Below the pieces are notes generated by a model that did no database searches, was not told where the DNA came from, and worked only from the letters and a program-made list of their open reading frames with translations. Shown one piece after another: positions 36,978 to 52,334 of a stretch of DNA of 64,000 nt. A program made the position numbers and the translations under genes. The number at the start of each line of letters is the position of its first letter. Position 1 is the first letter of the stretch. This stretch comes from Paramecium sonneborni. Its lineage: Eukaryota; Ciliophora; Oligohymenophorea; Peniculida; Parameciidae. The DNA lies in assembly GCA_905182985.1 (NCBI GenBank), contig CAJJDN010000126.1:255098-319097 (forward strand), written 5' to 3'.

Positions 36978-38705
36978 ATGCTTGGAAATAAAAATAATTT
37001 AACCAATGAAGGTAATAATCTTATTCAATAATAAAAGAGAGATATAAAAGCGATTAAAAAATACAACAAAATATTGTTATCTTTTATTTGATATCAGTTT
37101 TTACATATTCACTTGCAATTGTAATACTTTCTTATTCATAATATGTAAATTTTAATTCCACCCTCCCCAAAGAATTTGAATTATTAATTTACAATTGGGA
37201 ACAAAATCCTATAAAATATCTTAAATTTGCAGAAGAAAATGATTTAGCAAAAGTCACTGCTACTTTTTAAAATTAAAAAATTCAAAATTATTCAATTGAT
37301 AATGAAAATGTTTAGTTCACAATAGAAAAGCTGGATTCATTTACATTTATAAATAATTATACACTTAGATCAGATTGTGACTATGGCTTTTAATTATGTG
37401 GAGGAGTTGAACTGAATTCCAAATATTGTATAAACATAAATTAAATTACTTCAACTTTCTAATGTCCTTTTAATGATTTCTTAACATAATAGAACTTTAC
37501 AAATGGTTATTTAAAAAACTACACTGTAAATCTACAGAATTTCTCTAATTATTTTTATGAAACAAAATTATAAATAAAAAAGGGATCTATCAATAAAACT
37601 ATTATGTTGTTATCCTCTGTTTAATCTAGATAACCTGTAACCAATTTAAGATTTGGATTTAATGGAAAGATATGTAAAGATCCAAATGAATTTCAGGAAT
37701 GTACAGAAACCTTATTAAATTATCAAGAAATCTAAAAAATGAAAGCATTAGAAGTTCTTAATCTTAATTCTATAAGTGAAATGAAGAATATTACAGTTAA
37801 TGATACAATCGGATTATATGCTGAAAGATATATTGAATTTCATATGGATTGTAGATATACTTTAATCGAAAGGGTTTTAGAAAGCCCTGAATATTATAAA
37901 AGTTTGGGATACATATTGTACATACAGACACTTTTTACTTTAGTTTATTGTATATTTATTGGAATAATCCTTAATTTGTTTCATTTTTTTATGCTCTCTG
38001 ATTTTACATTTATTTTAGTTCTACCAATTTTAAATCAGAAGCAAATAAAAATAATACGTAGAATAGTTTACACAATAAGAATTGGTTCATTTTTATCATA
38101 TGGTACAATTATTTGTCTTTTGTATTTTTATGAAGCTTAATTTCATGATACTATTAATAGAATTGTAAGAAGTCGTTGTTTAGAAGACAATTTTTTATAT
38201 ATTATGGAGATAACCTTAGATGAGATTGATAAATTTAGAGAAAATTAAATTGCAATATTTTGGATATTTATTGTAGGTTTAATATTTGAAGTTTTTGCAT
38301 GTTTTATTATAGTTTACAGAGGAGCCAATGTTAAGAAAAAGAACTTACTTTAAAAATGTAAATTAATATAATAAACTTTAAGAATATGAACATGAATTAG
38401 AAATTAAGCATGATGAATAATAAAATCTATTTAAAATTGATTAAAAATAAGCATAAAATAGAATTTTGCCTAGATAATCTTTTACACCAAATGATAAGTA
38501 AATAATAAGATAATCTGTGATGTCTGAAAGATCATCATCGAGAAGAACCTAAAATAATAATGTGCTAGCTGATATAAATGAATAGGATGAGTTTAAAAAT
38601 TAGAGGGAATCAATTAAACCAGTTTTTCAATAAAATTAATCTCCTCTTAACACTTTGCAATCACCAAATAATTTTTAAGGTTAAAAAATATAATTTAACC
38701 CATGA
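36978..38705 (+). CDS. membrane protein with large Cys-containing extracytoplasmic domain
   Basis: Introns of 26 nt (near 37015) and 25 nt (near 38360) give 558 residues in phase. After ~25 hydrophilic residues comes a signal-anchor span (IVIFYLISVFTYSLAIVIL), then an extracytoplasmic region of ~250 residues with several N-x-S/T sites and paired cysteines (CDYGFQLCG, KYC, QCPF, ICKDPNEFQEC). Two to three more spans follow (YIQTLFTLVYCIFIGIIL; SFLSYGTIICLLYFY; FWIFIVGLIFEVFACFIIVY) and a Gln/Ser-rich cytosolic tail. No family is recognised. The layout fits a ciliate surface or compartment membrane protein. Confidence 0.7.
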
Positions 38706-38771
38706 AGTTCACATTAATCTATAAAACTTAACTTTATTTTAATAAAAATAAGATTAGATAGTTACATAAAT

Positions 38772-41147
<2,376 letters not shown>

Positions 41148-41275
41148 AAAAATATTAATGTCTTATTTAAATTCAAATTCTTTTCACTTCTAAACTTTGT
41201 TATAATTACTTTTGCTAATTTTTTCCATTATTCTAATGCATTTAAACACGAAATCTAAAAAATAATTCATCATTT

Positions 41276-41653
41276 ATGCTTTCTAATTCTAAAAATAATT
41301 CCATATACTTTATCTATTTTATAATTAATCTCCAAATAGAATCTAAAAAGATTACCAAACATTTAAGATTTATTTAAGATTAAATTTAGAATCAAGTTTC
41401 TGTTTTATTTACTTCAGAAAACCTTTATTCTCCATCTATTATTTTAAATAAGTAAACTTTTTATATTTAAGACAAACATATATTAAATTAACTTGAAGAA
41501 TTTAATATTGATAAAACTCAAAAATCCAAAATATATAAGAAATATCTAAAATAGATTAAGTAACTCATTCTTGAAGATAACACAACTCTTGGAAATAATA
41601 CAAAGTACATTATTACTTATGAATTTATTTAAATATATAAAATGAATTTTTGA
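41276..41653 (+). CDS. small hypothetical protein
   Basis: 125-residue open frame MLSNSKNNSIYF..., with a helical Lys/Glu/Asp/Gln-containing C-terminal half (LEEFNIDKTQKSKIYKKYLK). An alternative frame from ATG 41236 is also open for about 80 codons, so the structure is uncertain. No family recognised. Confidence 0.35.
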
Positions 41654-41968
41654 AGAGATTTTTTTTAAATACTTTCGAATAATAAACCATCATTGATATA
41701 AACAACATTGATCATAAAAATAAAATATAAAAAAATTCATTTATTTAGTAAATTTTATTCTTCCCATTTCCTTCACATGCTGTTTTGTGCATTCTAATTA
41801 ATTTCATTTAGTTTAAAAAAAATATATTTCATGTTTCCTAGTGCTTCTAAAAATAATTTATAATAATATTTTGAAAAGTTATAAAAATTCTTGCACAGAC
41901 GATTTAACTTTATTTTATGGATGAGTGTATATAAAATAAAACAAAAAGATAATATAAATAAGTTAACT
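41654..41968. other. spacer entering the second direct repeat
   Basis: AT-rich. The repeat begins at 41700. A short standard-code minus-strand ORF (MMKLKFKWKIK...) lies at 41794-42012 but overlaps the better small gene at 41969; I do not believe it is a gene. Confidence 0.4.
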
Positions 41969-42253
41969 TCATACAGAATTTTGATTTTCCATTTAAATTT
42001 CAGTTTCATCAAAACTTTTTGAAGTCCTAGCTACTATAATTCCTCTTCTTCTGCATTTTCTTCTTGCATATACTTCAGTTATGTATGGTTATGAGTTGTT
42101 TTGTGGAGTTCTATCAAAATCTACTGTTGAAGTGCTTTAGTTATCTGAGTTATCCTAATTATCTATTTGATCAATATAAATATGGTTTTCCAAGGAATTA
42201 ATGAAAGTTGTTTAAGGTTAAGTGTTTGATATTCTGTAAGGGGAGTTTCCCAT
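41969..42253 (-). CDS. small putative N-myristoylated protein (MGNSPY), copy 1
   Basis: 94-residue ORF starting MGNSPYRISNTQ; Gly2 with Ser4 fits N-myristoylation. The body is hydrophilic, Asn/Gln/Thr/Asp-rich, with a basic cluster YARRKCRRRG about residue 65 that could aid membrane binding or targeting. No catalytic domain. Identical to the copy at 43070-43354. Confidence 0.55.
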
Positions 42254-42468
42254 TATTTTAATAATAAATTTCAAGCAAATATTCTTGGCTTTAAAGTAAA
42301 ATTTAAATGAAAAATTGAAACTTCTATTTTTTTACATTTAAACTAAAGAAAGAAATTAACAAAAATAGTTAGTTACTATTAATGAAACCATTGAAAATAA
42401 AAGATATAAGTTGATAGTATATTTCAAAAGAAAAAAAATTCTAACTCAGAATCGATATCTCAAATTTG

Positions 42469-42759
42469 TCATCTTTTGATTAGTCCAATTAGTGTTTATT
42501 AAAATTTATATTGTTCATCAACTTTCAATTAAGCTGTTTACTATATGTTTCTCTTATTGTTAAAAATTACACCTTGAATCTTTATCTATTATTATTGAGT
42601 TAACTATTTAAAATTTTATTAAGGTGATGGAGTTTTTGAAAAAGTCGGAGGTGAGTTTTTAATTTGTTGTTTAAATTAATCATGATTTTATGTTGAAATT
42701 TATTTTAACTTTTTCAACTGAGATTAACTTGATTGCTATTTCTGAATAGAACATCCCAT
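42469..42759 (-). CDS. small putative N-myristoylated/palmitoylated protein (MGCSIQ), copy 1
   Basis: 96-residue ORF starting MGCSIQKQQSSQ; Gly2-Cys3-Ser4 is a dual-acylation-type N-terminus. The rest is Gln/Lys/Ser/Pro-rich (NSPPTFSKTPSP). It lies directly upstream of the MGNSPY gene on the same strand. Identical copy at 43570-43860. Confidence 0.55.
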
Positions 42760-43069
42760 TCTCTTCTTTAAATATTTAATTTAGACAAATATTTGGATTN
42801 AAACAACATTGATCATAAAAATAAAATATAAAAAAATTCATTTATTTAGTAAATTTTATTCTTCCCATTTCCTTCACATGCTGTTTTGTGCATTCTAATT
42901 AATTTCATTTAGTTTAAAAAAAATATATTTCATGTTTCCTAGTGCTTCTAAAAATAATTTATAATAATATTTTGAAAAGTTATAAAAATTCTTGCACAGA
43001 CGATTTAACTTTATTTTATGGATGAGTGTATATAAAATAAAACAAAAAGATAATATAAATAAGTTAACT

Positions 43070-43354
43070 TCATACAGAATTTTGATTTTCCATTTAAATT
43101 TCAGTTTCATCAAAACTTTTTGAAGTCCTAGCTACTATAATTCCTCTTCTTCTGCATTTTCTTCTTGCATATACTTCAGTTATGTATGGTTATGAGTTGT
43201 TTTGTGGAGTTCTATCAAAATCTACTGTTGAAGTGCTTTAGTTATCTGAGTTATCCTAATTATCTATTTGATCAATATAAATATGGTTTTCCAAGGAATT
43301 AATGAAAGTTGTTTAAGGTTAAGTGTTTGATATTCTGTAAGGGGAGTTTCCCAT
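43070..43354 (-). CDS. small putative N-myristoylated protein (MGNSPY), copy 2
   Basis: Same sequence as 41969-42253; probably the same gene counted twice by the assembly. Confidence 0.5.
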
Positions 43355-43569
43355 TATTTTAATAATAAATTTCAAGCAAATATTCTTGGCTTTAAAGTAA
43401 AATTTAAATGAAAAATTGAAACTTCTATTTTTTTACATTTAAACTAAAGAAAGAAATTAACAAAAATAGTTAGTTACTATTAATGAAACCATTGAAAATA
43501 AAAGATATAAGTTGATAGTATATTTCAAAAGAAAAAAAATTCTAACTCAGAATCGATATCTCAAATTTG

Positions 43570-43860
43570 TCATCTTTTGATTAGTCCAATTAGTGTTTAT
43601 TAAAATTTATATTGTTCATCAACTTTCAATTAAGCTGTTTACTATATGTTTCTCTTATTGTTAAAAATTACACCTTGAATCTTTATCTATTATTATTGAG
43701 TTAACTATTTAAAATTTTATTAAGGTGATGGAGTTTTTGAAAAAGTCGGAGGTGAGTTTTTAATTTGTTGTTTAAATTAATCATGATTTTATGTTGAAAT
43801 TTATTTTAACTTTTTCAACTGAGATTAACTTGATTGCTATTTCTGAATAGAACATCCCAT
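43570..43860 (-). CDS. small putative N-myristoylated/palmitoylated protein (MGCSIQ), copy 2
   Basis: Same sequence as 42469-42759; probably the same gene counted twice by the assembly. Confidence 0.5.
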
Positions 43861-44039
43861 TCTCTTCTTTAAATATTTAATTTAGACAAATATTTGGATT
43901 AATAAATTGAATTTATTCATAAATTCATATTTTAAACTAATAAATTATAACATAATCTAAAAATAGATGGTGTATTATATAAAAACCCATTAAATAAATT
44001 ATAAGATCTAAAAAATAACATAATACATTTAAAAGTATT

Positions 44040-44591
44040 TTTTCCATTATTAAATTCTTATGCTTCTCTTTTTGTTGTTTCAGCAGCTCTTTTGATTCTT
44101 AACTCTCTTCCTTTAATTTCTATTGTTTAAGCTTAAAGCGCTTTTTTAAAATAAATACTCAATAAAGCACACATATCTAAAACCTTTTCCAAGATTTCTT
44201 TAGAGGATCCTTGATTACTCTTCAATTACTTTTCTGACTTCTATTTCTTCAATATCAATATCAAATGGCATATTCCCAATAAACACTGGTTTATTATGAT
44301 TTTTCTAAGACTCTATTTTTTATTATTATTAACTTTTCTTCTTTAGTAATAAGTTAATAATAATATTATCCAAAGCATATATTAAATAATTATTTTATGT
44401 ATTATGTTTGATATAAGTTCTAATTATCATGTTGTATTTTAATTGTTTTAAATAACAATGGGTTATTATTGAACTTCTATTTCATGATCTTCTTAAAAAT
44501 CCTAAATTTGATATAAATCATAAGAAAATTCTTCGAAACTATCAATGCAGGTGACTATGCTTTTTTCATTTAATTAAGTTGCTTAATTCAT
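44040..44591 (-). pseudogene. RRM RNA-binding protein, damaged or mis-sequenced
   Basis: Starts MNQATQLNEKSIVT (ATG at 44589-44591). An RRM is clear: RNP2-like KPVFIGNMPFDIDIEEIE, RNP1-like GKGFRYVCFI, and the final strand IEIKGRELRIKRA, as in nucleolar Nop12/RBM34-type proteins. The RRM is too short between the two RNP motifs (about 20 residues missing). The frame also shifts at an A6 run near 44150; deleting one A would restore YLFQKALQ...IKGRELRIKRA. The 5' part cannot be joined to the RRM frame by a normal intron. Either a decaying gene or sequence errors in a real one. Confidence 0.5.
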
Positions 44592-45133
44592 AAATATAAA
44601 ATATAAAATATTAGTTAAATATAAATTTATAAACAAGATTAAATCAATTATTTTTGTCTAGAAAAAATAAAATTGATTTTGTCGACCATAAATGATTAAC
44701 ATAAATTCAAAAAATAATTTATTATTTCCCTATTTAGATTATTACTGAACAGGTTAAAAAATTATAAAATAAGAAAAAATTTAACTTTAAGAAAATTTTT
44801 ATTCAATTAAGAATAGTTTTTTAGTTTCTTTTTTTTTAAAAAGCATGAAGTCCAACCATTATTTTGTTCTGGTATTCTAAAAATATAAAATTTTAAAGGA
44901 ATTATTTAATTATACTATTCTTTTTTTAATTTTTTAGTATATAATGAGCAAATAAAATAAATCTTAAAACTAAATTAGAAGATTGATATAAAATTTAATA
45001 GTGAAAAGTGATTAACAATAATAAAAAAATAGAATAAGATTAAAATTAAATAAAAGGTAAAGTTTCTCAATAATGATTGAATTATTTTTTTATTTTAATG
45101 AATAAATACTTAAAATTGGATTTATATAAACTA
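44592..45133. other. spacer with only a doubtful ORF
   Basis: A plus-strand open frame from ATG 44944 (MSKQNKSQNQIRR...) runs into the antisense of the OSBP gene; its second half is clearly a shadow. I see no convincing gene or RNA here. Confidence 0.4.
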
Positions 45134-47971
45134 TCATTTTTTCTTTTTTGTTTTTTATTCTCTTAATTTTCTATCTTATCTTTATAGAATTTCTAATTTT
45201 TCTTTCCATTATTAAGATTGATCGAAATTCTTTAATTTCCACCACAAAAGATCCATTCTGAAAGTAGCATCAGATGGTATTGGATATTAAGCTAATTATA
45301 ATTTGATAGGATAATCATTTTGAATAGAGATCAACTTTTGATTATCAACCTGATTATAAATAAAATAAAAATACTTTAACTTCATTGATCCAAATTCCTT
45401 TAATTTTATGTCTAACTTATTTGATATCTTATTTTAAATCTAATCCTTTATATTTTCTATAGCCTTCTTTTTAGTATCTAAGAATTGCTGAATCAGATAC
45501 ATCACAAATGGCTCCACATAAATAATCTAATTAATTGATATATTCAACATCAAAAAACTAACAATATTTTTTTTCAGGATTAAAAGTAGTTTCTAAAATG
45601 ATTTTATTTTTGAAATCAATAATGAATTATTTTTCAAGATAATTAAGTACTTTATCACCATAAGTAGTTCCATTCAAACTACCTGGTGCAAATGTGAGTA
45701 AGACTTCTTAATGAGGATTTTCAAATGTAATCTTGAAAGTTCCAACATTTCTTCCAACAACAGAATTAGAATGAAAATTAGCAACTAATTCTAATTGTCC
45801 ATCAATTCTAAATATTTGAATATTTAAATACTTATAAGATCTACCATACATTTATATAGCACAAATAGGAGGATGATGACTTATTTATTCACAATATATT
45901 GGACAACTATCATAAAAGCCTTAGAATGTTTCTCCTAATATCGGATTAAAAGGCTAAACTTAAAAATAAAAATAGATACTTTTTCACAGGAAATATACAT
46001 AAATATAAACCCAAATTAAAATGCTGCACATTATTTAATTCTATAATATATATCAGATGATTAAGCAGCATCCTCTAAATATATTGGTGCAAATCCCATG
46101 CTACTACAAACTCTTTCAGTATTAGATCGAGCTTCAAATATTGTTACTGGCATTGAAATTCCAGTTATTGATTTACCCATCAATAATGAAGCACCTATTC
46201 TAGTTATTAAAAATTTAATAACTGCTTTTTATGCAGCCAATTTCTCTTCATTTATTACTTTCAATCCTCCATTCTTTTCTTCTCTAATAAAATCTTTTCT
46301 GAAAATGTAATGTCCTCCTTCTTATTCAGTTAAAAATTATCTTTGTTATCCACTTTCTTTTGGACACAATTAATGTTTTACATTTATTGAAAGTGAACAA
46401 TAACCTCCTTACAATACTTATTTCATTTTCTTTTCTACCCAATCTTATATATTATTATCTTATGTATCAATTTAAAGTGGTAAAATAGATTGTCTTCTTG
46501 CATTTTATTCATAAACATCTTTTACAACATCATCTTAGATTAATTGTTTATTCGCTACTGTTTCTACTATAAATAATTTATCATTCATTTCATCTATTGC
46601 ATCCTACTCTTCACAATCAAAAAATTAATCATCTTCTTCTTTATTCTATTTATTATTTTCCTAAACAACTTTATTTTGAATATTTATCTCTTATTTCTCA
46701 AGATTTTATTATTCTAGTTAATGAATTACTTCTTTAGACTTTTCATGTGTAATTATTATATTAGTTTAAGGATTTTCAACATTTTGTATCTATGTCTTCA
46801 ATATAGAAGCTTAATTCACATTACTTATCTATTAAAGAAATACTTGAGTAAGATAAGAATCTTCGTCTGGATATGATAATCCTAATATTGATTATTCAGT
46901 AACATAACAAACTTTTGTAATGTTATTTCTAAAAATTATCAATTATTATTCAATTACTTGTATTAAACACTCCATAATCCATATTTTAAACTTCCTTAAT
47001 TCAATTTTGTTTTTGGTCTCTAATCTATTTACTTTTAAACAATAAAATCAATATTATCTATTTTTAGATGATGCCTTAAATATTGAAATTCTCTCTTAAA
47101 AACAAATAGATTAGTTAATTATCTTATTTCACATATTTAAAATGATTTATCTTCAACCAATTCTTTTATTAATTTAGATTCATTTTATGATACAAATGGA
47201 TTCCATTAATTAATTTTGTTGTTATCTGTTAAATTCTGAATTATTGTTTCACAGCCTATATTAAAAATTAATATTCTTACAATTTCCTTCATATTCTATA
47301 AAACTCATAAAATGATGATGGTTTTCAACATTTTTGTAAATTTAACATGTTTACTATTAGTAAACCATCTAAAAATGTTCTAGCTTTTATTATCCTTTTC
47401 TTATTTGATGGATACTTAAATAAATAATATAATCATTTACTTTTCTCTAATCTCACTTGTATCAAAAAAACAAGGAATCTCATAATCTATTTTCTCAAAA
47501 GCCCATTCTTAATTATATTAAAAAACATAAATTTACAGTGAGAATTCGCTATAGTTTATTCGTTTAATAATTTTTATTATTATTCCTCTAATTGTTGTTT
47601 TTAAATAGAATCCTCTTTCATTATCAATTTCTACAATAAATTTATTATTGCATTAGCCTGTTATTCATTCTAAAGTCCTAATGTCACACTTTTTCCTCCT
47701 GCTTTTGAAATCAAATCAAATGAAATCTTATCTTTTTTTTTCTCTCTTATTTCTAACTAAAAGATATTACTATAATTTTTACTTTATAATATTCTAGATA
47801 GAAAGGCTTTTACTTTTTTTTTGCTTAAGAACTTTTTAATGCAAATACTCTTTGTTCTTCATCTATTAAAAATTTTTTCGTTTTCCATCTTCCTAAAGTC
47901 TTTCCTTTCACTAGAATTTCTCCTTCACTTATTTGCTATGATGGTAAATACATAATTGATTTTGAATCCAT
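45134..47971 (-). CDS. oxysterol-binding protein-related (PH + ORD domains)
   Basis: Starts MDSKSIMYLPSQQISEGEILVKGK. Residues ~15-110 form a PH domain (GEILVKGKTLGRWKTKKFLI ... ending near ANAIINLLQKL). A long Gln/Asn-rich linker follows, then the ORD lipid-transfer domain: GKSITGISMPVTIFEARSNT, GETFQGFYD, the fingerprint EQISHHPPI, and the C-terminal helix WKEKLEILQRQDRKLREQK. A 31-nt intron (about 45304-45334) and others are present. ORPs move sterol and phosphoinositides between membranes at contact sites; the PH domain would supply membrane targeting. No FFAT motif was noticed. TGA is at 45134-45136. Confidence 0.9.
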
Positions 47972-48025
47972 ATTTTTATTAATATAAATTAAATCGTAAT
48001 TGATTTATATTAAATATTACAAAAA

Positions 48026-51000
48026 TCAAAATATTCCAAGATCATCCAACAATTAATTATTAAATTCTTTATTCTTAATAATTTTACTATATTAACAATT
48101 TATTATTATTGATGCCAACTCATTAGCTTTATTCACATCTAAAACATAAGTATTCCAATCTGCTTTTGGATTTTCAGTAACTATTCTTTCACCTAAATCA
48201 TTAAAATATAAACATTTTTAATATTTAATTGAAAGTGGTGAACTCATTAGATAAACTGAACTATTTTAAAGACTTATAAATATTGAAATTCCTTTATGAT
48301 ATGTTTATGCATGTTTATTTAAGTTTCCATTTTCATTAAATGCACAAGAATAATTACATAACAACTACTAACATAATAAACAAACAGAAACACCTTTATT
48401 TTTCTTTTTTTCGCTATTATAAAATTTGCAAAGATTGCATTTATTTCCAAAATACATACCATGAAATTATTAAAATGTTTATCCTAATAAATTCTTAATT
48501 AATTCTTAAGTATTATAAACCAGACTCTAGTAATTTCTTAAATATTTATCTTCTATAAATTATGTTATTTGTTCATTATTTTATTACTTTAAGATTTCCT
48601 AACTTTAAATACCAAAAGAACTAATTAAAAGAAAAGTTTCTTCCTTACTAAATTATCTATATTGTTAAATTAGTTAAATAATTTGTAACCTTAATTAATT
48701 CAAAGTTTTTTCCTTTAGTTATATTTCTAATATCATATTCAAAATATTAAGGATAATATTAGTTTATTAATCAAGTTTTTTACTTATTTTTAACATATCA
48801 TCCTTAATTAAATCCAGTCCTTAAGTGGTTTCAAAATAACAAAAAAGCAATTATTTAAATACTTTATCTTTTTGATCTCTTTTATATTCTTAAGGATTAA
48901 CAAATAATTATATTAGTAAATCGAAAAATAAATTTATATAAATTCCAATTAAAGTTTATGTCCTAAGAATATCGGTTAAAAAATATTAATCACCTTTTAA
49001 AATTGAATAGTGTAGGATCAAAGATTAGTTTAAACTTTCCATTTTTTTATCATCAAAAATTTCAAAAATGTGAAAGGTAAAAAGGCAAGGTTATTTACAA
49101 ACAGGACAATCTAATTAAATTTTATTAGGGAAATCATTTTCATCATTTTTATATGTATTCTCAAAACATTCAATTAAACAGTTATCATGAAAGTAATGTC
49201 GACATGTCTATAATCCTAAATCTATATCAAATTTTAACTGGTTTTCAAGTATTTAAATTGTTTCATCAACAATTAATTGTTTAGATTTCAAATATATAAA
49301 TAACATCCCTACTGTATTTTCGGATGTTAATTCAAGTTTACATGTAAAGCATAAGCTTTTTTCTTCATTCATAACAGGCTAGTATTATTATTCATGTTAA
49401 TCTAACGTTTTTTAAATTTAATTAGATTATTTATTAAATTTAGCTTTGAACTTATCTTTTTAAATTTGAAATTTCAACTTTTTTAAAGATTAATCGTCTT
49501 CTATTTATTATTTATTCAAATCTTTAATTGTTAAAATAAGATTTTGTAAATTTTATTTTTTCATATCTAAATATTATTATTTTTATATTTCTTCTAATTC
49601 AATTATATAAATATTCACAAATAGTTCAAATTCATTTTTATGAAAATACTTCTATGCAATAATTTGAATTAAAATAAGATAACATAATTCTTGAAAATTG
49701 CCTTTTTAAATAAAAAGAAAATTTTGAATATTCTATTGAATTAAATTAGAAGCACAATAATTTCGTAATATAGTAAACTGTAAAACTCTATAATGTTCAT
49801 TTGAATATTATTCAAAATCCCATTAAATTCCATTTCCAAATTAAATTTCCCTTTCTGTTCTATGTTGCTCAATAAATCTTTCAACTATTTTTCCTTTTGA
49901 ATCTTTATCCAACATAAGAGTAGGTTCATATAAAATTTTGTATTCATCTTTTAGTTTTAATTTTTTTAATGTCTAATCAACTTCACATATTTATAAAATA
50001 TGTTTTGGAAAATTTTCATTTAATAAAATTCCTTATTCTTTAAGTAATGCTTTTAGTTTTTTATATTCTAAGAAAGTTGAAAGATTGAGATGATTACTCA
50101 CAATCTTCACTAAAGATAATTTTAAGTCATCTGATAATTCGGTCAAAAATGGACTGCAAATATTGTATAAATCATTTTCTGTAATTATCATGTCATAAAA
50201 TAACTTTCTAATAATTAATGATGTAATATTACTGTTTTATTTAGCTTAATTATCTTTAAGGAATTATTGTATTTTTTTAAAAAGATTCTTCAAATCTTGA
50301 GAATACAGTTTAACCAAATAAAAATATATATAGTTTAATAAAACATTTATCAACTTGTTCAAACGAAGAAAATTCTGTATTTTTTTCAGTTCCTTGATAA
50401 ACTTCTATTAGGTGTTAATTGTTATTGCAATTAATAAAACAATAAACTTGAAGAATTTAAATAAACATATAATTGAGAAAGCATTCAAATTATTGTTCAC
50501 TTTCATCCAAAATATCAAGTAGATAAAGGAAGAATTATTTTCCTTCCAAAAATTTATTAGTACAATATAAATAACTCAAAAAAAGAGTAAAAAGTTTCTA
50601 AATTATCATACCATTTTTAATTATTTACAATTTGCCATCATGTAATTAATTGCTTATAGAATGTATATCAAAGCTAAATAGATCAAAAGATTTTTTTAAA
50701 ATACAATAAGTTTAATAAAAAAGAACTTTTATTAAGTTTTATTTAAATTTATCAGTGCATTTTGAATTAGTAAAGATAGTCTGTAACCCAACTCTAATTG
50801 CACTAAAATATTTTGCCTAATCCAAGATATAATGAATTGTGTCAGCCAATAATATTTTTGTATAAGGAATATTATCTAAATTAATTCTATCTATTCCCTT
50901 TCCTAAACAATCAATTAAGTAAGATATTGCAAATTTAGAATAATTAAATTTCTTTATAACATTAATTTATATATCTTAATTCAAAAATGAATTAAAATTA

Positions 51001-52334
51001 TGATCTAATTCTACTTTTAATTAATCAAATCCTATTTCTATAAAAGTTTTATATTCAAATCTCCTTCTAAATAAGGATGGGATAATTAATTAAATTTTGG
51101 AACATAAATTATTACAAGAATACATTAATTTCTCAATCAAAACTACAAAATCCTAAACACTATTTTTTTCACAAAAAAATTCTTTCTACATTTCCTTAGA
51201 GATAAATTAGGTTTCAGACATAATTATTTCGCTTGCAAAAACATGATGGATTTTTTTTCTGGTGGTTTATAGTTCTGAGAAATAAGGATCAAAATAAGTG
51301 GCAAGTTGTAAGTATATTTAATTAAAATAAGTATTTATATTTTATGATTCTCTTAGTTTAAGTAAGAGATCTTCTATTATTTGATTTTATGATGTAATTT
51401 CAACCTCTTAAATCAACCACAATTATGAAAAATACTTTAATATTTGAGAGAACATAAAAGCTTTAAAATTTTCATCAGTGTATAATTAATAAAGAATTTT
51501 ATCTATCTCAAAGTAATTAAATTTAGAATAAACCTCAATGTAAATTTAATATTCTAATAGTATTTCCATAATTTTCTTACCATTGTTTGAATAACAAAAA
51601 TTTGAAAGACTTTTTGTGATCAGAGGTTAGTAGCAAAAATCTTACTCTAAAAGTGATTAAATTGTCTAAAATAAAATAGTATGAATATAAGATGCTTTTC
51701 TTAATGTATCATAAAAATTTTTAATATTTTGTTAACTAATTATTAACTTTTGTAAATATTAATCCTTAAAAAAATTAGCATAATGATAGAAATTCAGGAT
51801 TTTTATTTTAACATTCGAGCAATTATTTTTAATATTTTTCATCAGAAAACTATAAACTTATGTGAGTGCTTAAATAAAATCAGAGATATTATTTTAAATA
51901 TAAGTTGGAATTTAATCAATTCCTTTTTATGTTTTAAAATTATTTTATGTTTTATGAGCAGAACAAAATCCTTCTTATTTAATTATAGATTAAACACCAC
52001 AATCACATATTCCACTATTCTTAAGATCCATAACACATTAATGATCTAATAAATTAATAAATAAATTACTTCTGTGTTATTCAGGTTCAAAACATTGTTA
52101 ACAATACATGTGCGTTGCTTCACTGCCACAAGTAAAACATTAAAAACTTAATATATGATCTGAAATAAATTATCCACAAGCAGAATTTTATTGTTTTTAA
52201 AAGGTTTTCTATTTAATTCCAAAGTTTTGATTCTGAAATATAAAAGTTTACAATATTTAATATTAATTTATTGGATTCTAATAATCTTCTGTAATGCTTT
52301 GAATCATTTTACAATAAAGTGGAACTTTAGACAT
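48026..52334 (-). CDS. UBR-type E3 ubiquitin ligase (N-recognin), copy A
   Basis: About 1,400 residues. Near the N-terminus (52,200-51,980) is a UBR box: CGQFISDH...CFTCGSEATHMYCQQCFEPEQH, 24-nt intron (52046-52069), then NHQCVMDLKNSGICDCG and CSAH. A long helical middle follows, then RING-H2 near 49,370-49,080 (LCFTCKLE ... CRHYFHDNC ... CPVCK), and a UBR C-terminal cap near 48,440-48,050 (NKCNLCKFY..., VCLLCQQLLC, GISIFI, WNTYVLDV). This order is that of UBR1/2/3-type ligases that bind destabilising N-terminal residues. The GGxCDCGD motif reads SGICDCGV, losing the acidic residue, so substrate specificity may differ. The middle was not translated completely. Confidence 0.85.

Larger units (their letters stand above)
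41700..42799. repeat. direct repeat copy 1, abutting the second N gap
   Basis: 1,100 nt repeated, identically as far as I can see, at 42801-43900, with the single N at 42800 exactly between. Same architecture as the repeat around 5277, so again best explained by unmerged overlapping contig ends. Confidence 0.9.
42801..43900. repeat. direct repeat copy 2 after the second N gap
   Basis: Second copy of the 1,100-nt repeat (offset 1,101). Confidence 0.9.

Noticed and set aside
41794..42012. Minus-strand 72-residue ORF present twice (also 42895-43113)
   Set aside because: It is duplicated only because the assembly repeat is duplicated, and it overlaps the better MGNSPY frame. It is hydrophobic and Lys-rich in the way AT-rich noise tends to be.
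44944..45260. Plus-strand ciliate-code ORF MSKQNKSQNQIRR...
   Set aside because: Its second half is antisense to the OSBP C-terminus, and open frames of this length are common when only TGA stops.
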